Part shown: piece after piece, positions 39,198 to 49,050 of the stretch
Position numbering within the stretch: position 1 is the first letter of the stretch
Layout: each line of letters starts with the position of its first letter
NCBI GenBank assembly: GCA_023433775.1
Contig: JAEYTY010000151.1
Location: 1-64,000 of the forward strand
Direction of reading: 5' to 3'
From: Pseudomonadota bacterium
GTDB taxonomy: Bacteria > Pseudomonadota > Alphaproteobacteria > Rhizobiales > Devosiaceae
Length of the DNA: 64,000 nucleotides
Notes under the pieces: generated by a model
What the model saw: the letters and a program-made list of their open reading frames with translations, nothing else
What the model was told of the DNA's origin: nothing
Databases searched by the model: none
Position numbers and translations under genes: made by a program

Positions 39198-40580
39198 TCA
39201 AAGGCCAAGTGACTTTATTTTGCGGTGCAGCGCACTGCGCTCCATCCCGACAAATTCCGCCGTCTTGGAGATATTGCCGCCGAACCGCTCGATCTGGGCC
39301 AGCAGATATTGCCGCTCGAACACTTCGCGTGCATCACGCAGCGGCAGGCTCATCAGATGCGCCGATGCGTCAGTGTCGCCCACCGTGGGCAAGACCTCGC
39401 CGATATCGGAAGGCAGCATGGGTGCAGTGATAATGCCACCTTCCGGTTGCTGGTCCTTCATCAGGATCAGCAGGCGCTCGATGGAATTGCGCAGCTGGCG
39501 CGCATTGCCCGGCCATTCCTGCGCCTGCAGCACCGCCATGGCGTCGTCGCCAAAGGTGACGCGCGGCAGGTTGTGCATCCTGCACACCTGTTCGATGAAC
39601 ACCGCCACCAGAGGTGGCACATCTTCGCGCCGGTCACGCAGCGGCGTCAGCGGCAGAGGGACGATGGAGAGCCGGTGGAACAGATCCGCGCGGAACTCTC
39701 CGGCCTCAATCTGCGCTGCAACATTCTGCGAGCTCGAGGCAATGATGCGCACATCGACCGGCACGGCCTGCTGACCGCCGACACGGTTGAACCGGTTTTC
39801 GACCAGTGTGCGCAACAGGGTGGTTTGCACCTGCTGCGGAAGCGTCGTCACTTCAGACAGATAGAGCGTGCCGCCATGCGCGCGTTCGAGGGCGCCGACC
39901 TCGACTTTCAGGAGCCCGTTCTTTTCCCGGGCCTCCCGACCAAACAGCACGACCGCCACTTCATCGGGTGCATAGAGCGAGGCATTGATTTCGACCATGG
40001 GCGCATTGCTGCGCGGGCTGCGCTGATGGATCAGGCGGGCCACAAGCCCCTTCCCCGAGCCCGAAGGGCCGGAGATGAAAATGCGCGAATTGGTCGGCGC
40101 CGATTTTTCGATAAGGCTACGGGTCTGCTGCAAGGCCGGCGATGTGCCCACCATGTCGATACCCTTGCCGACTGAGCGCTCCTTGAGTTCGGCAACCTCG
40201 GTGCGCAGGCGCGTGGCTTCCATCGCCCGCTGGGTGATGTGGAGCAGCCGGTCAATCTTGAACGGTTTCTCGATATAGTCATAGGCACCGCGCCGGATGG
40301 CCGACACGGCTGTCTCGACATTGCCGTGGCCGGAAATCATCACCACAGGCATATCCGGGTGCTGGCTCTGGAACACGTCGAGCAATTGCAGACCGTCGAG
40401 CCGCGACCCCTGCATCCATATGTCGAGGAAAACCAGGCTAGGACGACGGCGGCCTATCTCGTTGAGCCCGCTATCGGCGTCGTGGGCCTGACGGGTTTCA
40501 TAGCCTTCGTCTTCGAGAATGCCCGCGATGAGGTCGCGGATGTCATCTTCATCGTCAATGATTAGAATATCGAGTGCCAT
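39198..40580 (-). CDS. ntrX: Response regulator NtrX lacking the GAFTGA loop
   Basis: 460 residues: receiver domain (1-120, acidic pocket IIDDEDD, phospho-acceptor Asp in FLDIWMQ, Lys in IEKPFK), AAA+ domain with Walker A GPSGSGKG, and a Fis-type helix-turn-helix (SKTAEFVGMERSALHRKI). The stretch that in sigma54 activators carries GAFTGA reads VVLFGREAREKNGLLKVEV, so contact with sigma54 is unlikely and it may act as an ordinary repressor/activator. Partner of NtrY, whose stop overlaps its start by 1 bp. Confidence 0.93.
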   Translation of the reverse strand: MALDILIIDDEDDIRDLIAGILEDEGYETRQAHDADSGLNEIGRRRPSLVFLDIWMQGSRLDGLQLLDVFQSQHPDMPVVMISGHGNVETAVSAIRRGAYDYIEKPFKIDRLLHITQRAMEATRLRTEVAELKERSVGKGIDMVGTSPALQQTRSLIEKSAPTNSRIFISGPSGSGKGLVARLIHQRSPRSNAPMVEINASLYAPDEVAVVLFGREAREKNGLLKVEVGALERAHGGTLYLSEVTTLPQQVQTTLLRTLVENRFNRVGGQQAVPVDVRIIASSSQNVAAQIEAGEFRADLFHRLSIVPLPLTPLRDRREDVPPLVAVFIEQVCRMHNLPRVTFGDDAMAVLQAQEWPGNARQLRNSIERLLILMKDQQPEGGIITAPMLPSDIGEVLPTVGDTDASAHLMSLPLRDAREVFERQYLLAQIERFGGNISKTAEFVGMERSALHRKIKSLGL

Positions 40581-42976
40581 TAGTTGTGAACCACCGCCTG
40601 CGTCGGCGGCTCCTCCTGTTGGGGTGGCAATTCCTGCGCCGACGTTCCGGCGCCACCCTCCGCTTTGGTCTTTTCAGGTGATTGGAGCGGCAATGTGAAG
40701 GTCACACATGCCCCTACCCTGCCCGTTGCGTCGGGCTCAGCGTCGATCAGCTCAACGATACCGCCGTGCTGTTCAATAATTCGCGCGACAATGGCAAGGC
40801 CCAGTCCCGTGCCTTTTTCACGCGTTGTCATATAGGGCTCGAGCAGTCGCTGACGATTTTCACTGGGCCAGCCCTTACCATTGTCGGATACCGAAATTCG
40901 GGCGTGATTGTCTTCTATGTGCCCTTCGACGGTGATGACCGGTTGCCAGTCCGGCTCCAGCGCCAGCCCCTCAAAGGCCTCCACCGCATTCTTGATCAGA
41001 TTAGTCAATGTCTGGGAGACGAGCCTTGTGTCGAACCAGGCGTGAATGGCCTCGTCCGGCAGGAGCGTGACGATGTTGACCTCAGGCAGGCGCACGCTCT
41101 CGAGAAACACAGCCTGGCGGATTGTATCGCTAAGATCAGCCATTTCCGGCGCCGATTCCGGCATCCGCGCAAAAGCCGAAAACTCGTCGACCATACGACC
41201 AATGTCGCCAACCTGGCGCACAATGGTATTGATGCATTTGTCGAAAACTTCCCGGTCATCCTCCAGCTTGCTGCCATAGCGACGGCGCAGGCGTTCCGCG
41301 GACAATTGAATGGGCGTGAGCGGGTTCTTGATTTCATGGGCAATGCGGCGCGCCACATCCGCCCAGGCACTGGTTCGCTGCGCCGACTCGAGATCCGTAA
41401 TGTCGTCGAAGGTGAGCACATAGCCCTTGGATTCGGTGATCGAACCTTCGCGGGTGAGCTGCATCTGGTAGATGCGCCGGTTGGTTTCATTGCCGAGCTG
41501 GATCTGGTCGCGCACCTGGCCGCGCCGGGCCGAACGCACCTTTTCCATGGTGGTCGCCATCTCGGGCAAAATGGTCTCCATCATTTCGCCCATCAGCTCG
41601 ATTTCGGTCTTGCCCAGCATCTGACAGGCGCGCGCATTGGCAAGGTTGATCGCGCCAAAGGGATCGAGCCCGATAATGCCCGCCGAAACGCCTTCAACCA
41701 CGGCTTCGGTAAACTGGCGGCGCTTCTCATTGACTTCATTCGCTTGTAGCAGCGCTTCACGTTGGCTCTTGAGCTGTTCGGTCATGCGGTTGAAGCCATT
41801 GGTCAGGTCACGAAGATCGCCCCTGCCCTCCTGCACCGGCACCATGACCTCAAGGTCACCCTGGCTCACGCGCCGCGAAGCAATCATCAGGTTTCTAATG
41901 GGGCCGACAAAGCGGTTGGCAAGTGCGATACCAATCCACAGCGCCGCCAGCAGCAAGACCACGGCCAGGCCGACATACATGATGGTGAAGGTGATCTGGA
42001 ACACCAGCCGGTTCGAGGCATATTCCCGGTATTCGGTGATGTTCTCGTCGGTCAGCCGCATATATTCGAGCACTTCGGCGTCGACCGGGCGCGCCACGAA
42101 AAGATAGATCTCGTTGTAGTCCCGCAGCTTGATGACCGAGCCGACCAGATTGGTGGACCCTGGAGCGATGGCAGTGGGAATACCCTCCACCACACCCTGG
42201 GTGATGCCGGCAGGCAGCCTCGGATAGGCGCCGGCCACATTGATCTGCGCCCGCATCAGCGTATTGCCGTCGCGGTCGATGAGCGAGGTGAATGGCAGGG
42301 ATCGCGTGATGGCGAGAGCCGTCAGGACACGCTCGAAACGCGTCCGGTCCTCCTCAAAAGTCGCGTGCGCCTGCTCCAACTCCGTCGCCACCCAGATGAT
42401 ATCGTCGCGCAGCACCTGCGCATGTTCCAGCATGTAGGAACGCGCCACCAACCGCGAGCTCTCCACCATGGCCCTTGTGCGCTCCGAGAACCACTGGTCC
42501 AACCCCTGATTGAGGGCAACCGTCGCCACAACGGCCACAAGAGCTGCGGGCACCGCAGCGACGAAGGCGAACATGGCCACCATGCGTACCTGCAGGCCGG
42601 CGCCCGGCTGGCGGCGCATACGGGCCTGGATCAACAGAACCGTTTCGGTGACCACCAGCGCTACCACCAGCAGCACCAAGATGCCGGTAACCAACCAGAT
42701 GATCGTCCACACGCCGGTGGATGGTTCGATATTGGTCGTTCCAGACAGGATCAGGAACGACAGCGACGACATCAGGACCGATGCAAAGACGACCACAAAA
42801 CCCAGCACGCGCAGGGGCCGATTATCCTGCATGGCAAGGAAATTCCGCCGCGCCGGCCTTGCTTCGGCGGCGCGCTCCATTTCCCTGTCATCGCTGGTTG
42901 AAAGGTCGGCCATGAACCGATCCGTACTCCTCGCTGTTCGGCCAAAAAGCCGATTCTTCCAATCGTACGCAGCCAA
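40580..42976 (-). CDS. ntrY: Membrane sensor histidine kinase NtrY
   Basis: 798 residues. Several N-terminal transmembrane helices (two or more between about 50 and 150, one near 330) enclose an extracytoplasmic region, followed by HAMP, a PAS domain (VEGVSAGIIGLDPFGAINLA), the phospho-acceptor His in [20 protein letters not shown] and an ATPase domain (KNAVEAFEG, DNGKGW, KGTGLGLAI). NtrY phosphorylates NtrX and links nitrogen status, redox or envelope signals to gene expression. Downstream of ntrC on the same strand with a 180-bp gap that holds a dispersed repeat. Confidence 0.95.
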   Translation of the reverse strand: MAAYDWKNRLFGRTARSTDRFMADLSTSDDREMERAAEARPARRNFLAMQDNRPLRVLGFVVVFASVLMSSLSFLILSGTTNIEPSTGVWTIIWLVTGILVLLVVALVVTETVLLIQARMRRQPGAGLQVRMVAMFAFVAAVPAALVAVVATVALNQGLDQWFSERTRAMVESSRLVARSYMLEHAQVLRDDIIWVATELEQAHATFEEDRTRFERVLTALAITRSLPFTSLIDRDGNTLMRAQINVAGAYPRLPAGITQGVVEGIPTAIAPGSTNLVGSVIKLRDYNEIYLFVARPVDAEVLEYMRLTDENITEYREYASNRLVFQITFTIMYVGLAVVLLLAALWIGIALANRFVGPIRNLMIASRRVSQGDLEVMVPVQEGRGDLRDLTNGFNRMTEQLKSQREALLQANEVNEKRRQFTEAVVEGVSAGIIGLDPFGAINLANARACQMLGKTEIELMGEMMETILPEMATTMEKVRSARRGQVRDQIQLGNETNRRIYQMQLTREGSITESKGYVLTFDDITDLESAQRTSAWADVARRIAHEIKNPLTPIQLSAERLRRRYGSKLEDDREVFDKCINTIVRQVGDIGRMVDEFSAFARMPESAPEMADLSDTIRQAVFLESVRLPEVNIVTLLPDEAIHAWFDTRLVSQTLTNLIKNAVEAFEGLALEPDWQPVITVEGHIEDNHARISVSDNGKGWPSENRQRLLEPYMTTREKGTGLGLAIVARIIEQHGGIVELIDAEPDATGRVGACVTFTLPLQSPEKTKAEGGAGTSAQELPPQQEEPPTQAVVHN

Positions 42977-43072
42977 TATGGCCCAGCGAAACGACCGGGA
43001 GGCGAAGCGTGACCCAATTTGGCCGACCCTTCAAGATAATTGTTGCTAAAATGTGACACTCCGTGGCGCAGA

Positions 43073-43133
43073 GAAAACGGTCCGGTGGACCGTTTTCCGC
43101 CACGGAGGCCATGAGAGCTAGGCTCGAATGGCC
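43073..43133. repeat. Two-hairpin dispersed repeat, copy 3
   Basis: GAAAACGGTCC, loop GGT, GGACCGTTTTC (43073-43097), then GGCCATGAGAGCTAGGCTCG followed by AATGGCC. It shares the loop, the second hairpin and spacing with the copies at 21.8 kb, but the first stem differs by compensated changes. It sits between ntrC and ntrY. Confidence 0.8.
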
Positions 43134-43156
43134 CAAAGTCGATGCAAGCGCAGGAC

Positions 43157-44605
43157 CTACTCTCCCCGACGACTATGCCGGACGATCTCGATGCTATGCG
43201 TCCTGATCTTCTTGCGCAGCGTATTGCGATTGAGCCCCAGTAGGTCCGCCGCCTTGATCTGGTTGCCTCCACAGGCATTGAGCGCCATGGCAATGAGCGG
43301 CGCTTCCACCCGGTCAATCACCCGCTGATACAGTCCCGGTGGGGGCAGATTAGGCTCATGCTCGCGCAACAACTGGCCGACATGGGTTTCAACCGCCGTC
43401 GACACATCGACAGGGCCAGATGCGGTCGATGTCTGCGGCCGGTCCGCGATGTTGAGCTCGTTCTGTACGATATCGACCGAAATAGTCTCATCGGCATAGA
43501 GCGCCGAAAACCGGCGGACCAGATTTTCCAATTCGCGGACATTGCCCGGCCAGGAATAGTTCTGCATCAGCTTGATGGCTTCCGCCGACATGGTCTTGAC
43601 CGGCTCGCCCTCACGCTGCGCCACGCGCAGGAAGTGCTGGGTCAGGTCGGCAATGTCGTCGATGCGTTCGCGCAGCGGCGGCAGACGAATGGGCACCACG
43701 TTTAGGCGGTAATAGAGGTCTTCGCGGAACAGACCCTGGCGGATCATTTGCCCCAGGTCACGATGGGTGGCCGCGACGATGCGCACATTGGTCTTGATGG
43801 AGCTGCGGCCCCCGACCATGGTGTATTCGCCTTCCTGCAGCACCCGCAGCAGGCGGGTTTGCGCATCCATTGGCATGTCGCCGATTTCGTCGAGGAACAG
43901 CGTACCGCCCTCGGCCTGTTCGAAGCGGCCCGACGAGCGGGTATTGGCCCCGGTAAAGGCCCCTTTTTCGTGACCGAAGAGCTCCGCCTCAATCAGGTCA
44001 CGCGGAATGGCGGCCATATTGATGGCAACGAAGGGTCCATTGCGGCGCTTACCGAAGTCATGCAGCGCGCGGGCCACCAATTCCTTGCCGGTGCCGCTCT
44101 CACCGGTGATCATCACCGTCAGGTCGGTCTGCATCAGCCGCGCCAGCGCGCGATAAATATCCTGCATGGCGGCCGAGCGGCCCACCAGCGGCATCGTATC
44201 GCCCGGCTCTTCGGCCTTGCGCTCGGAGGTCGTGGGCTTCTTGGCGTCGGCCAGGGCCCGCGCCACCACCGAAAGCACTTCGGTAATGTCGAATGGCTTG
44301 GGCAGATATTCGTAGGCGCCAACTTCATTCGCCCGAATGGCGGTCATGAAGGTGTTTTGGGCGCTCATCACGATCATGGGCAGCTCGGGGCGCAGCTTCT
44401 TGATCTTGGGCATCACCTCAAAGGCATTGCCATCGGGCATGGCGACGTCGGTAATAAGGATATCCCCCTCACCCCGGCTGACCCAGTTCCACATGGTCGA
44501 AATATTGCCCGTCGGGCGCACTTCGTAGCCGGCGCGGGTCAAAGCCTGATTGAGGACCATGCGGATGGCAGCATCGTCATCGGCGAGCAAAACAACATGG
44601 CTCAT
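43157..44605 (-). CDS. ntrC: Nitrogen regulator NtrC (sigma54 activator)
   Basis: 482 residues: receiver domain (LADDDAAIR; Asp in [16 protein letters not shown]), AAA+ domain with Walker A GESGTGKE, intact GAFTGA in [12 protein letters not shown], Walker [11 protein letters not shown], and a C-terminal Fis helix-turn-helix ([20 protein letters not shown]). It activates sigma54 promoters such as glnA/amtB under nitrogen limitation. Start overlaps the ntrB stop by 4 bp. Contrast with the neighbouring NtrX, which lacks GAFTGA. Confidence 0.96.
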   Translation of the reverse strand: MSHVVLLADDDAAIRMVLNQALTRAGYEVRPTGNISTMWNWVSRGEGDILITDVAMPDGNAFEVMPKIKKLRPELPMIVMSAQNTFMTAIRANEVGAYEYLPKPFDITEVLSVVARALADAKKPTTSERKAEEPGDTMPLVGRSAAMQDIYRALARLMQTDLTVMITGESGTGKELVARALHDFGKRRNGPFVAINMAAIPRDLIEAELFGHEKGAFTGANTRSSGRFEQAEGGTLFLDEIGDMPMDAQTRLLRVLQEGEYTMVGGRSSIKTNVRIVAATHRDLGQMIRQGLFREDLYYRLNVVPIRLPPLRERIDDIADLTQHFLRVAQREGEPVKTMSAEAIKLMQNYSWPGNVRELENLVRRFSALYADETISVDIVQNELNIADRPQTSTASGPVDVSTAVETHVGQLLREHEPNLPPPGLYQRVIDRVEAPLIAMALNACGGNQIKAADLLGLNRNTLRKKIRTHSIEIVRHSRRGE

Positions 44606-45741
44606 TTGGCGAAACCCTCTTCGGCATCGGCGGGAGTCTGGAAAGCACCGCTGGCAACGGGCAGCAGGATACGGAACCGTGTGCGGCCGGGCCGGCTGTC
44701 GCAGTCGATCACCCCGCCATGATCCCCGACAATCTTGGCCACCAGCGCCAGCCCGAGACCGGACCCATTGGTCTTGGTCGTCACGAAGGGATCGAACAGG
44801 AAGGGCAGAATGTCGGCGGGCACGCCGGGACCATTGTCCTCGATGACAATTTCGAGCGGCAAGGAAATGCGCTCGGCAACACCGGTGACGGCAATGCGGA
44901 TGCCCGGGCGGAAGGCCGTGGAAATGTGAATCTCAGGTTTCTGCGTTCTTTCAAGGGCTTCCGAGGCGTTCTTCACCAGATTTAGGAAGATTTGGATAAG
45001 CTGGTCGCGGTTGCCGAACACCGGCGGCAATGATGGATCGTATTCCTCGAAAAACGTCACACCCCGCGCCACACCATTGCGGGCCAGCAGCTTCACCCGG
45101 TCGAGAACGACGTGGATATTGATCGGTTCGCGCTCCAGCGGGCGCTCGTCGCCGAACACTTCCACCCGGTCGATCAGGTGCACGATGCGGTCAGTTTCCT
45201 CGCGGATCAGCCGTGCCAGCGGAATCTCCTCCGATGGCACCGACTGTTCGAGCAATTGTGCCGCCCCGCGAATGCCCGAAAGCGGGTTCTTGATTTCATG
45301 CGCCAGCATGGACGCGAGACCAGTCACCGAACGCGCCGCGCCACGCGACACCATTTGCCGATCAATCTTGTCGGCCATGGTCCGCTCCTGGATAAGCATG
45401 GCCACGCGACCATCGGAATCAGAGAGCGGGCTGGCGAACACGTCCGCAATGCGTTCATCGCCGAACCGGGACGAGCCTATCCGCACCCTGTATTCAGTCA
45501 TCGGACCACGGCGCTGAACGACTGTCTCCACCAGCGAAATGATCGGGGAACCGAACGCAATCAAATCATCAAGCTTCTGCCGGCGTAACACACTGAGCGA
45601 GGCGCCAAAAAACGCCTCGGCGGCATAATTTACGAACAAAATCTGCCGGTCTTCCTGCAGCACGATGATGGGCTGTGGCAAAGCCTGCAGCACAGCTTTT
45701 GTCGGTATAGAATCCAGGTCATCCGCCAGCGTCATGCTCAT
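44602..45741 (-). CDS. ntrB: Nitrogen sensor histidine kinase NtrB
   Basis: 379 residues from ATG 45741, whose ATGA overlaps the dusB stop; an ATG further upstream lies inside dusB. Cytoplasmic kinase with a PAS domain ([20 protein letters not shown]), phospho-acceptor His in [20 protein letters not shown] and the ATPase boxes [18 protein letters not shown] and GSGLGLALV. It controls NtrC under PII input. The dusB-ntrB-ntrC operon order is classic (dusB was formerly nifR3). Confidence 0.95.
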   Translation of the reverse strand: MSMTLADDLDSIPTKAVLQALPQPIIVLQEDRQILFVNYAAEAFFGASLSVLRRQKLDDLIAFGSPIISLVETVVQRRGPMTEYRVRIGSSRFGDERIADVFASPLSDSDGRVAMLIQERTMADKIDRQMVSRGAARSVTGLASMLAHEIKNPLSGIRGAAQLLEQSVPSEEIPLARLIREETDRIVHLIDRVEVFGDERPLEREPINIHVVLDRVKLLARNGVARGVTFFEEYDPSLPPVFGNRDQLIQIFLNLVKNASEALERTQKPEIHISTAFRPGIRIAVTGVAERISLPLEIVIEDNGPGVPADILPFLFDPFVTTKTNGSGLGLALVAKIVGDHGGVIDCDSRPGRTRFRILLPVASGAFQTPADAEEGFAK

Positions 45742-46739
45742 GCCGCGGCCCTCCACTCGTCGGAAAACAGCGTCTTGATCAGCGCCAGAACGGCGCTCGG
45801 CTGGTCATTGTCCAGCAGGGTTTTGCGCGTCGGCTTATCCAGGTTCAGATTGGCCGCGTCGGCATACCAATCGAGATGCTTGCGCGCGGCACGGAGGCCA
45901 ACCTCCACACCATATTCAATCAGCATATCTTCGTAATGGGCCTGAATGAGTTCAATCAATTCAGCGCCCTTCGGTGCGTCAGCGACTGGTTCACCTGCAA
46001 ACGCAGCGCCGATCTGGCCCACGCGCCAGGGCTGGCCCTGGGCGCCACGACCCAGCATAACCGCAGCGGCCCCCGAGGCCTTCAGCGCCTCTTCAGCGCT
46101 TGTCGCATCCACAATGTCACCATTGACCACCACGGGAACCGGAACAGCCTCAACCACTTGGCGCACAAGCGCCCAGCGGGCATGGCCCTTGTAGAACTGC
46201 TGGCGCGTGCGGCCATGCACGGTAATCATCTGCGCGCCGGCATCGACCGCCATGCGTGCAATCTCTGGCGCATTCAGCGCATCATCATCCCAGCCCAGCC
46301 GCATCTTGACCGTCACCGGCTTGCTGGTTGCCCCTACGACCGCGTCAAGGATGGCCCGCGCCTGGTCAGGCACACGCATCAGCGCCGACCCTGCATAGCC
46401 ATTCGTCACCCTCTTGGCGGGACAGCCAAAATTGATGTCAATGATGTCGGCTCCGGCGTCTTCGGCAATGCGCGCGCCTTCAGCCATCCATTCCGGTTCA
46501 CACCCGGCCAACTGCACCATATGGGGCAATTGCCCGGCGCGACCCAGTTTGCGCACCATGCCATCATGCCCGGTGCCCAATGCGGCGCTCGCAATCATTT
46601 CCGACACGACAAGACCCGCGCCGTGGCGCTCGGCTATCTCGCGAAAGGGACGGTCCGTAATGCCGGCCATCGGTGCAAGGATGGCGCGATTGCGAACAAC
46701 ATGCCCCCCGATGCTCAACGCGAAGGCACTATCTGTCAC
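45738..46739 (-). CDS. dusB: tRNA-dihydrouridine synthase B (NifR3)
   Basis: 333 residues. FMN TIM-barrel enzyme reducing U to dihydrouridine in tRNA D-loops. Motifs are LAPMAGITDRPFR, the catalytic Cys in DINFGCPAKRVTNG, VKMRLGW, TVHGRTRQQFYKGHARW and the FMN-phosphate segment VNGDIVD plus VMLGRGAQGQPW. First gene of the dusB-ntrB-ntrC operon; divergent from ispDF across 179 bp. Confidence 0.95.
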   Translation of the reverse strand: MTDSAFALSIGGHVVRNRAILAPMAGITDRPFREIAERHGAGLVVSEMIASAALGTGHDGMVRKLGRAGQLPHMVQLAGCEPEWMAEGARIAEDAGADIIDINFGCPAKRVTNGYAGSALMRVPDQARAILDAVVGATSKPVTVKMRLGWDDDALNAPEIARMAVDAGAQMITVHGRTRQQFYKGHARWALVRQVVEAVPVPVVVNGDIVDATSAEEALKASGAAAVMLGRGAQGQPWRVGQIGAAFAGEPVADAPKGAELIELIQAHYEDMLIEYGVEVGLRAARKHLDWYADAANLNLDKPTRKTLLDNDQPSAVLALIKTLFSDEWRAAA

Positions 46740-46918
46740 TAACTGCCCCAGAAATGATCAATTTGAAATTGGTGCCCGCACAATAATCATTTTGGCAAAT
46801 GGCGCAACACCTTCCGGGACTTATGCGCACGGGTGGCTGGCCTGCTCTTGCCGCATGACGAGGCGAAGGCTAGACCTGAAAGGGAGCTGGCTTTCCAGCG
46901 AAAAAATGCCCGGGTCAC

Positions 46919-48109
46919 ATGCGTCAGAAAACTATCGCCGTCATCATCGTTGCCGCCGGAAAAGGCGAGCGCGCCGGCATTGATGGTGACCCGCAGCCCA
47001 AGCAGTACCGGCCATTGCTCGGCGTGCCCGTGCTCAGCCGGACAATTGCGGCCTTCCTCAGCCATCCCTACATTTCTATCGTCGTCCCGGTCATACATGC
47101 CGATCACGCAGCCCTATTCGCCGCACTGAACCTGGCGGACGAACGTCTGTCCGCGCCCGTATTCGGCGGGGCGTCCCGCCAGGCCTCGGTGCTGGAAGGG
47201 CTCAAGGCCCTCGGTCCGCGACGGCCCGATCTGGTTCTCATACAGGATGCAGCGCGCCCCTTCGCTACGCCGGCGCTTATTGATGCCGTCATAGCATCGC
47301 TTGAAAGCCACGATGCCGCCCTGCCCGGGCTGGGCATCACCGACACGATCAAGCGCTCACTCGATGGAACGCTGGTGATGTCCACCGAAGATAGGCGACA
47401 TCTCTTTGCCGCCCAGACCCCACAGGGTTTTCGCTTCGCGCAGATTTTCTCCGCCCATATGCGCGCGGGCAATGTGCGCCGCGACTTTACCGACGATGCC
47501 GAGATTGCCGAATGGGCCGGCCTAAGGGTCGCTCTTGTTCCGGGCGACCGCAACAATATCAAGATCACGCATCCCGAGGATTTTCGAAAGGCCGAGCGGA
47601 TTATTGAAGGAGAGCGCCAGATGGAGACGCGGGTTGGCACCGGCTTTGATGTTCACCCCTTTGAAGCAGGCGATGCGGTCTGGCTGGGTGGCGTCAAGAT
47701 TCCACACCACGCCAAGCTCCAGGGCCATTCCGATGCTGATGTAGCGCTTCACGCGCTCACCGACGCCCTCCTCGGCGCCATTGGCGAAGGCGATATCGGC
47801 GTTCATTTCCCGCCCAGCGATATGCAATGGAAAGGCGCTGCATCGACCGTGTTTCTGCGCCATGCCGGCAAGCTGATTGCCGAGCGCGGCGGGCGCATTG
47901 TGAACCTCGACATCACGATTGTCTGTGAAGCCCCCAAAATCAGTCCCCATGTGCCAGCAATGTGTGCCACCATTGCCCAGACGCTGAATATTTCGGCAAG
48001 CCGCGTCGCCGTAAAGGCGACCACAAATGAGCGGCTTGGCTTTATCGGGCGACAAGAAGGTATCGTGGCCATGGCCAGCGCGAGTGTTGAAATGCCGAGG
48101 ATCGATTGA
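46919..48109 (+). CDS. ispDF: Bifunctional IspD-IspF enzyme of the MEP isoprenoid pathway
   Basis: 396 residues fusing two non-consecutive activities. The N-terminal IspD part (about 1-225) has the CTP-binding IIVAAGKGERAGIDGDPQPK, VLIQDAARPF and the C-terminal NIKITHPEDF. The IspF part (about 238-396) begins RVGTGFDVHPFEAGDAVWLG with the zinc ligands DVH and the His in LQGHSDADV, and ends with ATTNERLGFIGRQEG. The fusion is standard in Hyphomicrobiales. cinA follows with no gap. Confidence 0.96.
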   Translation: MRQKTIAVIIVAAGKGERAGIDGDPQPKQYRPLLGVPVLSRTIAAFLSHPYISIVVPVIHADHAALFAALNLADERLSAPVFGGASRQASVLEGLKALGPRRPDLVLIQDAARPFATPALIDAVIASLESHDAALPGLGITDTIKRSLDGTLVMSTEDRRHLFAAQTPQGFRFAQIFSAHMRAGNVRRDFTDDAEIAEWAGLRVALVPGDRNNIKITHPEDFRKAERIIEGERQMETRVGTGFDVHPFEAGDAVWLGGVKIPHHAKLQGHSDADVALHALTDALLGAIGEGDIGVHFPPSDMQWKGAASTVFLRHAGKLIAERGGRIVNLDITIVCEAPKISPHVPAMCATIAQTLNISASRVAVKATTNERLGFIGRQEGIVAMASASVEMPRID

Positions 48110-48610
48110 ATGGCAACCAAGACCAAAGTTTCAACGGGCAAGCAGATCATCGACATTCTGACTGAGCGCAACCAGACCATCGTGACAGCCGAGAGCTGTA
48201 CCGGCGGCATGATTGCATCAGCGCTGACTGATATTCCGGGAGCTTCAGCCGCGCTCTATGGCGGCTACGTCACCTATGCCAATGCTGCCAAGTCGCGCAT
48301 GATCCAGGTGCAGTCGCGCCTCATTCACGATTATGGCGCGGTGAGCAATCAGGTGGCGCGTGCCATGGCAGACGGCGCCCGCAACACCGCCCGCGCCGAC
48401 ATTGCCGTTGCGGCCACCGGTATTGCCGGGCCTGATGGCGGCAGCGAGAAAAAGCCGATTGGCCTCGTCTATGTCGCGGTGTCGACCAACCTGGCCACGG
48501 TTGTCATCGAGCATCGCTTTGGCGATCTGGGGCGCGACGGCATCCGTAAGGCCACAGTCGATGCCGCGCTCGACCTCGTCTTGCAGGTTCTGACCAGCGA
48601 CGAGACCTAG
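48110..48610 (+). CDS. CinA-family nicotinamide-nucleotide amidase (PncC)
   Basis: 166 residues forming only the CinA C-terminal domain: VTAESCTGGMIASALTDIPG with the catalytic Ser/Thr region, GGYVTYANAAKSRMI, and VAATGIAGPDGGSEKKPIGL. It deamidates NMN in NAD recycling. Starts directly after the ispDF stop, as in related genomes, and ends 4 bp into the convergent ratA-like gene. Confidence 0.92.
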   Translation: MATKTKVSTGKQIIDILTERNQTIVTAESCTGGMIASALTDIPGASAALYGGYVTYANAAKSRMIQVQSRLIHDYGAVSNQVARAMADGARNTARADIAVAATGIAGPDGGSEKKPIGLVYVAVSTNLATVVIEHRFGDLGRDGIRKATVDAALDLVLQVLTSDET

Positions 48611-49050
48611 ACGCCGAACCGCCGGTCAGCCTCATCACAGAAGGCCTGCATGACTTCCTGCTGTTTGGCAGCAAAGGCCGGTTCGGCCACGGCCGCAATC
48701 AGCGGATTGGAAATCTTGAAGTCGATCTCAAAGCGCACGCGCGTCCCCTGCCCTTCGGCATCAAACGACCAGGTGCTGTCGAGATAGGAAAACGGCCCGT
48801 CAACGGCCTTCGCCCTTATGGTCCGCGATTCAGCGTCGAGCATCACGCGGCTCGTATAGGATTGCGTGATAGGCCCGAAGGCCAGTGTCATCTTGGCGAG
48901 GCGCACATCGCCGATGCTGGCGGCCGGGTCCCGGCGCACCGACATGGCGCGGCAATTTGGCACGAAGCGCGGATAATCCTCGAGATCGGCAACAATCTCG
49001 AACATGCGCTGCGGCAGGTGCGGCACATGCCGCTGATAAAATTCCTTCAT
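48607..49050 (-). CDS. RatA/COQ10-type START-fold protein
   Basis: 147 residues of the SRPBCC fold: VPHLPQRMFEIVADLEDYPR, FVPNC, and a C-terminal helix (AFAAKQQEVMQAFCDEADRR). Members are the ubiquinone-binding COQ10 chaperone in mitochondria and RatA in E. coli; in Alphaproteobacteria a role with ubiquinone is likelier. Its start is directly next to the lipA stop, so it is transcribed with lipA. Confidence 0.85.
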   Translation of the reverse strand: MKEFYQRHVPHLPQRMFEIVADLEDYPRFVPNCRAMSVRRDPAASIGDVRLAKMTLAFGPITQSYTSRVMLDAESRTIRAKAVDGPFSYLDSTWSFDAEGQGTRVRFEIDFKISNPLIAAVAEPAFAAKQQEVMQAFCDEADRRFGV

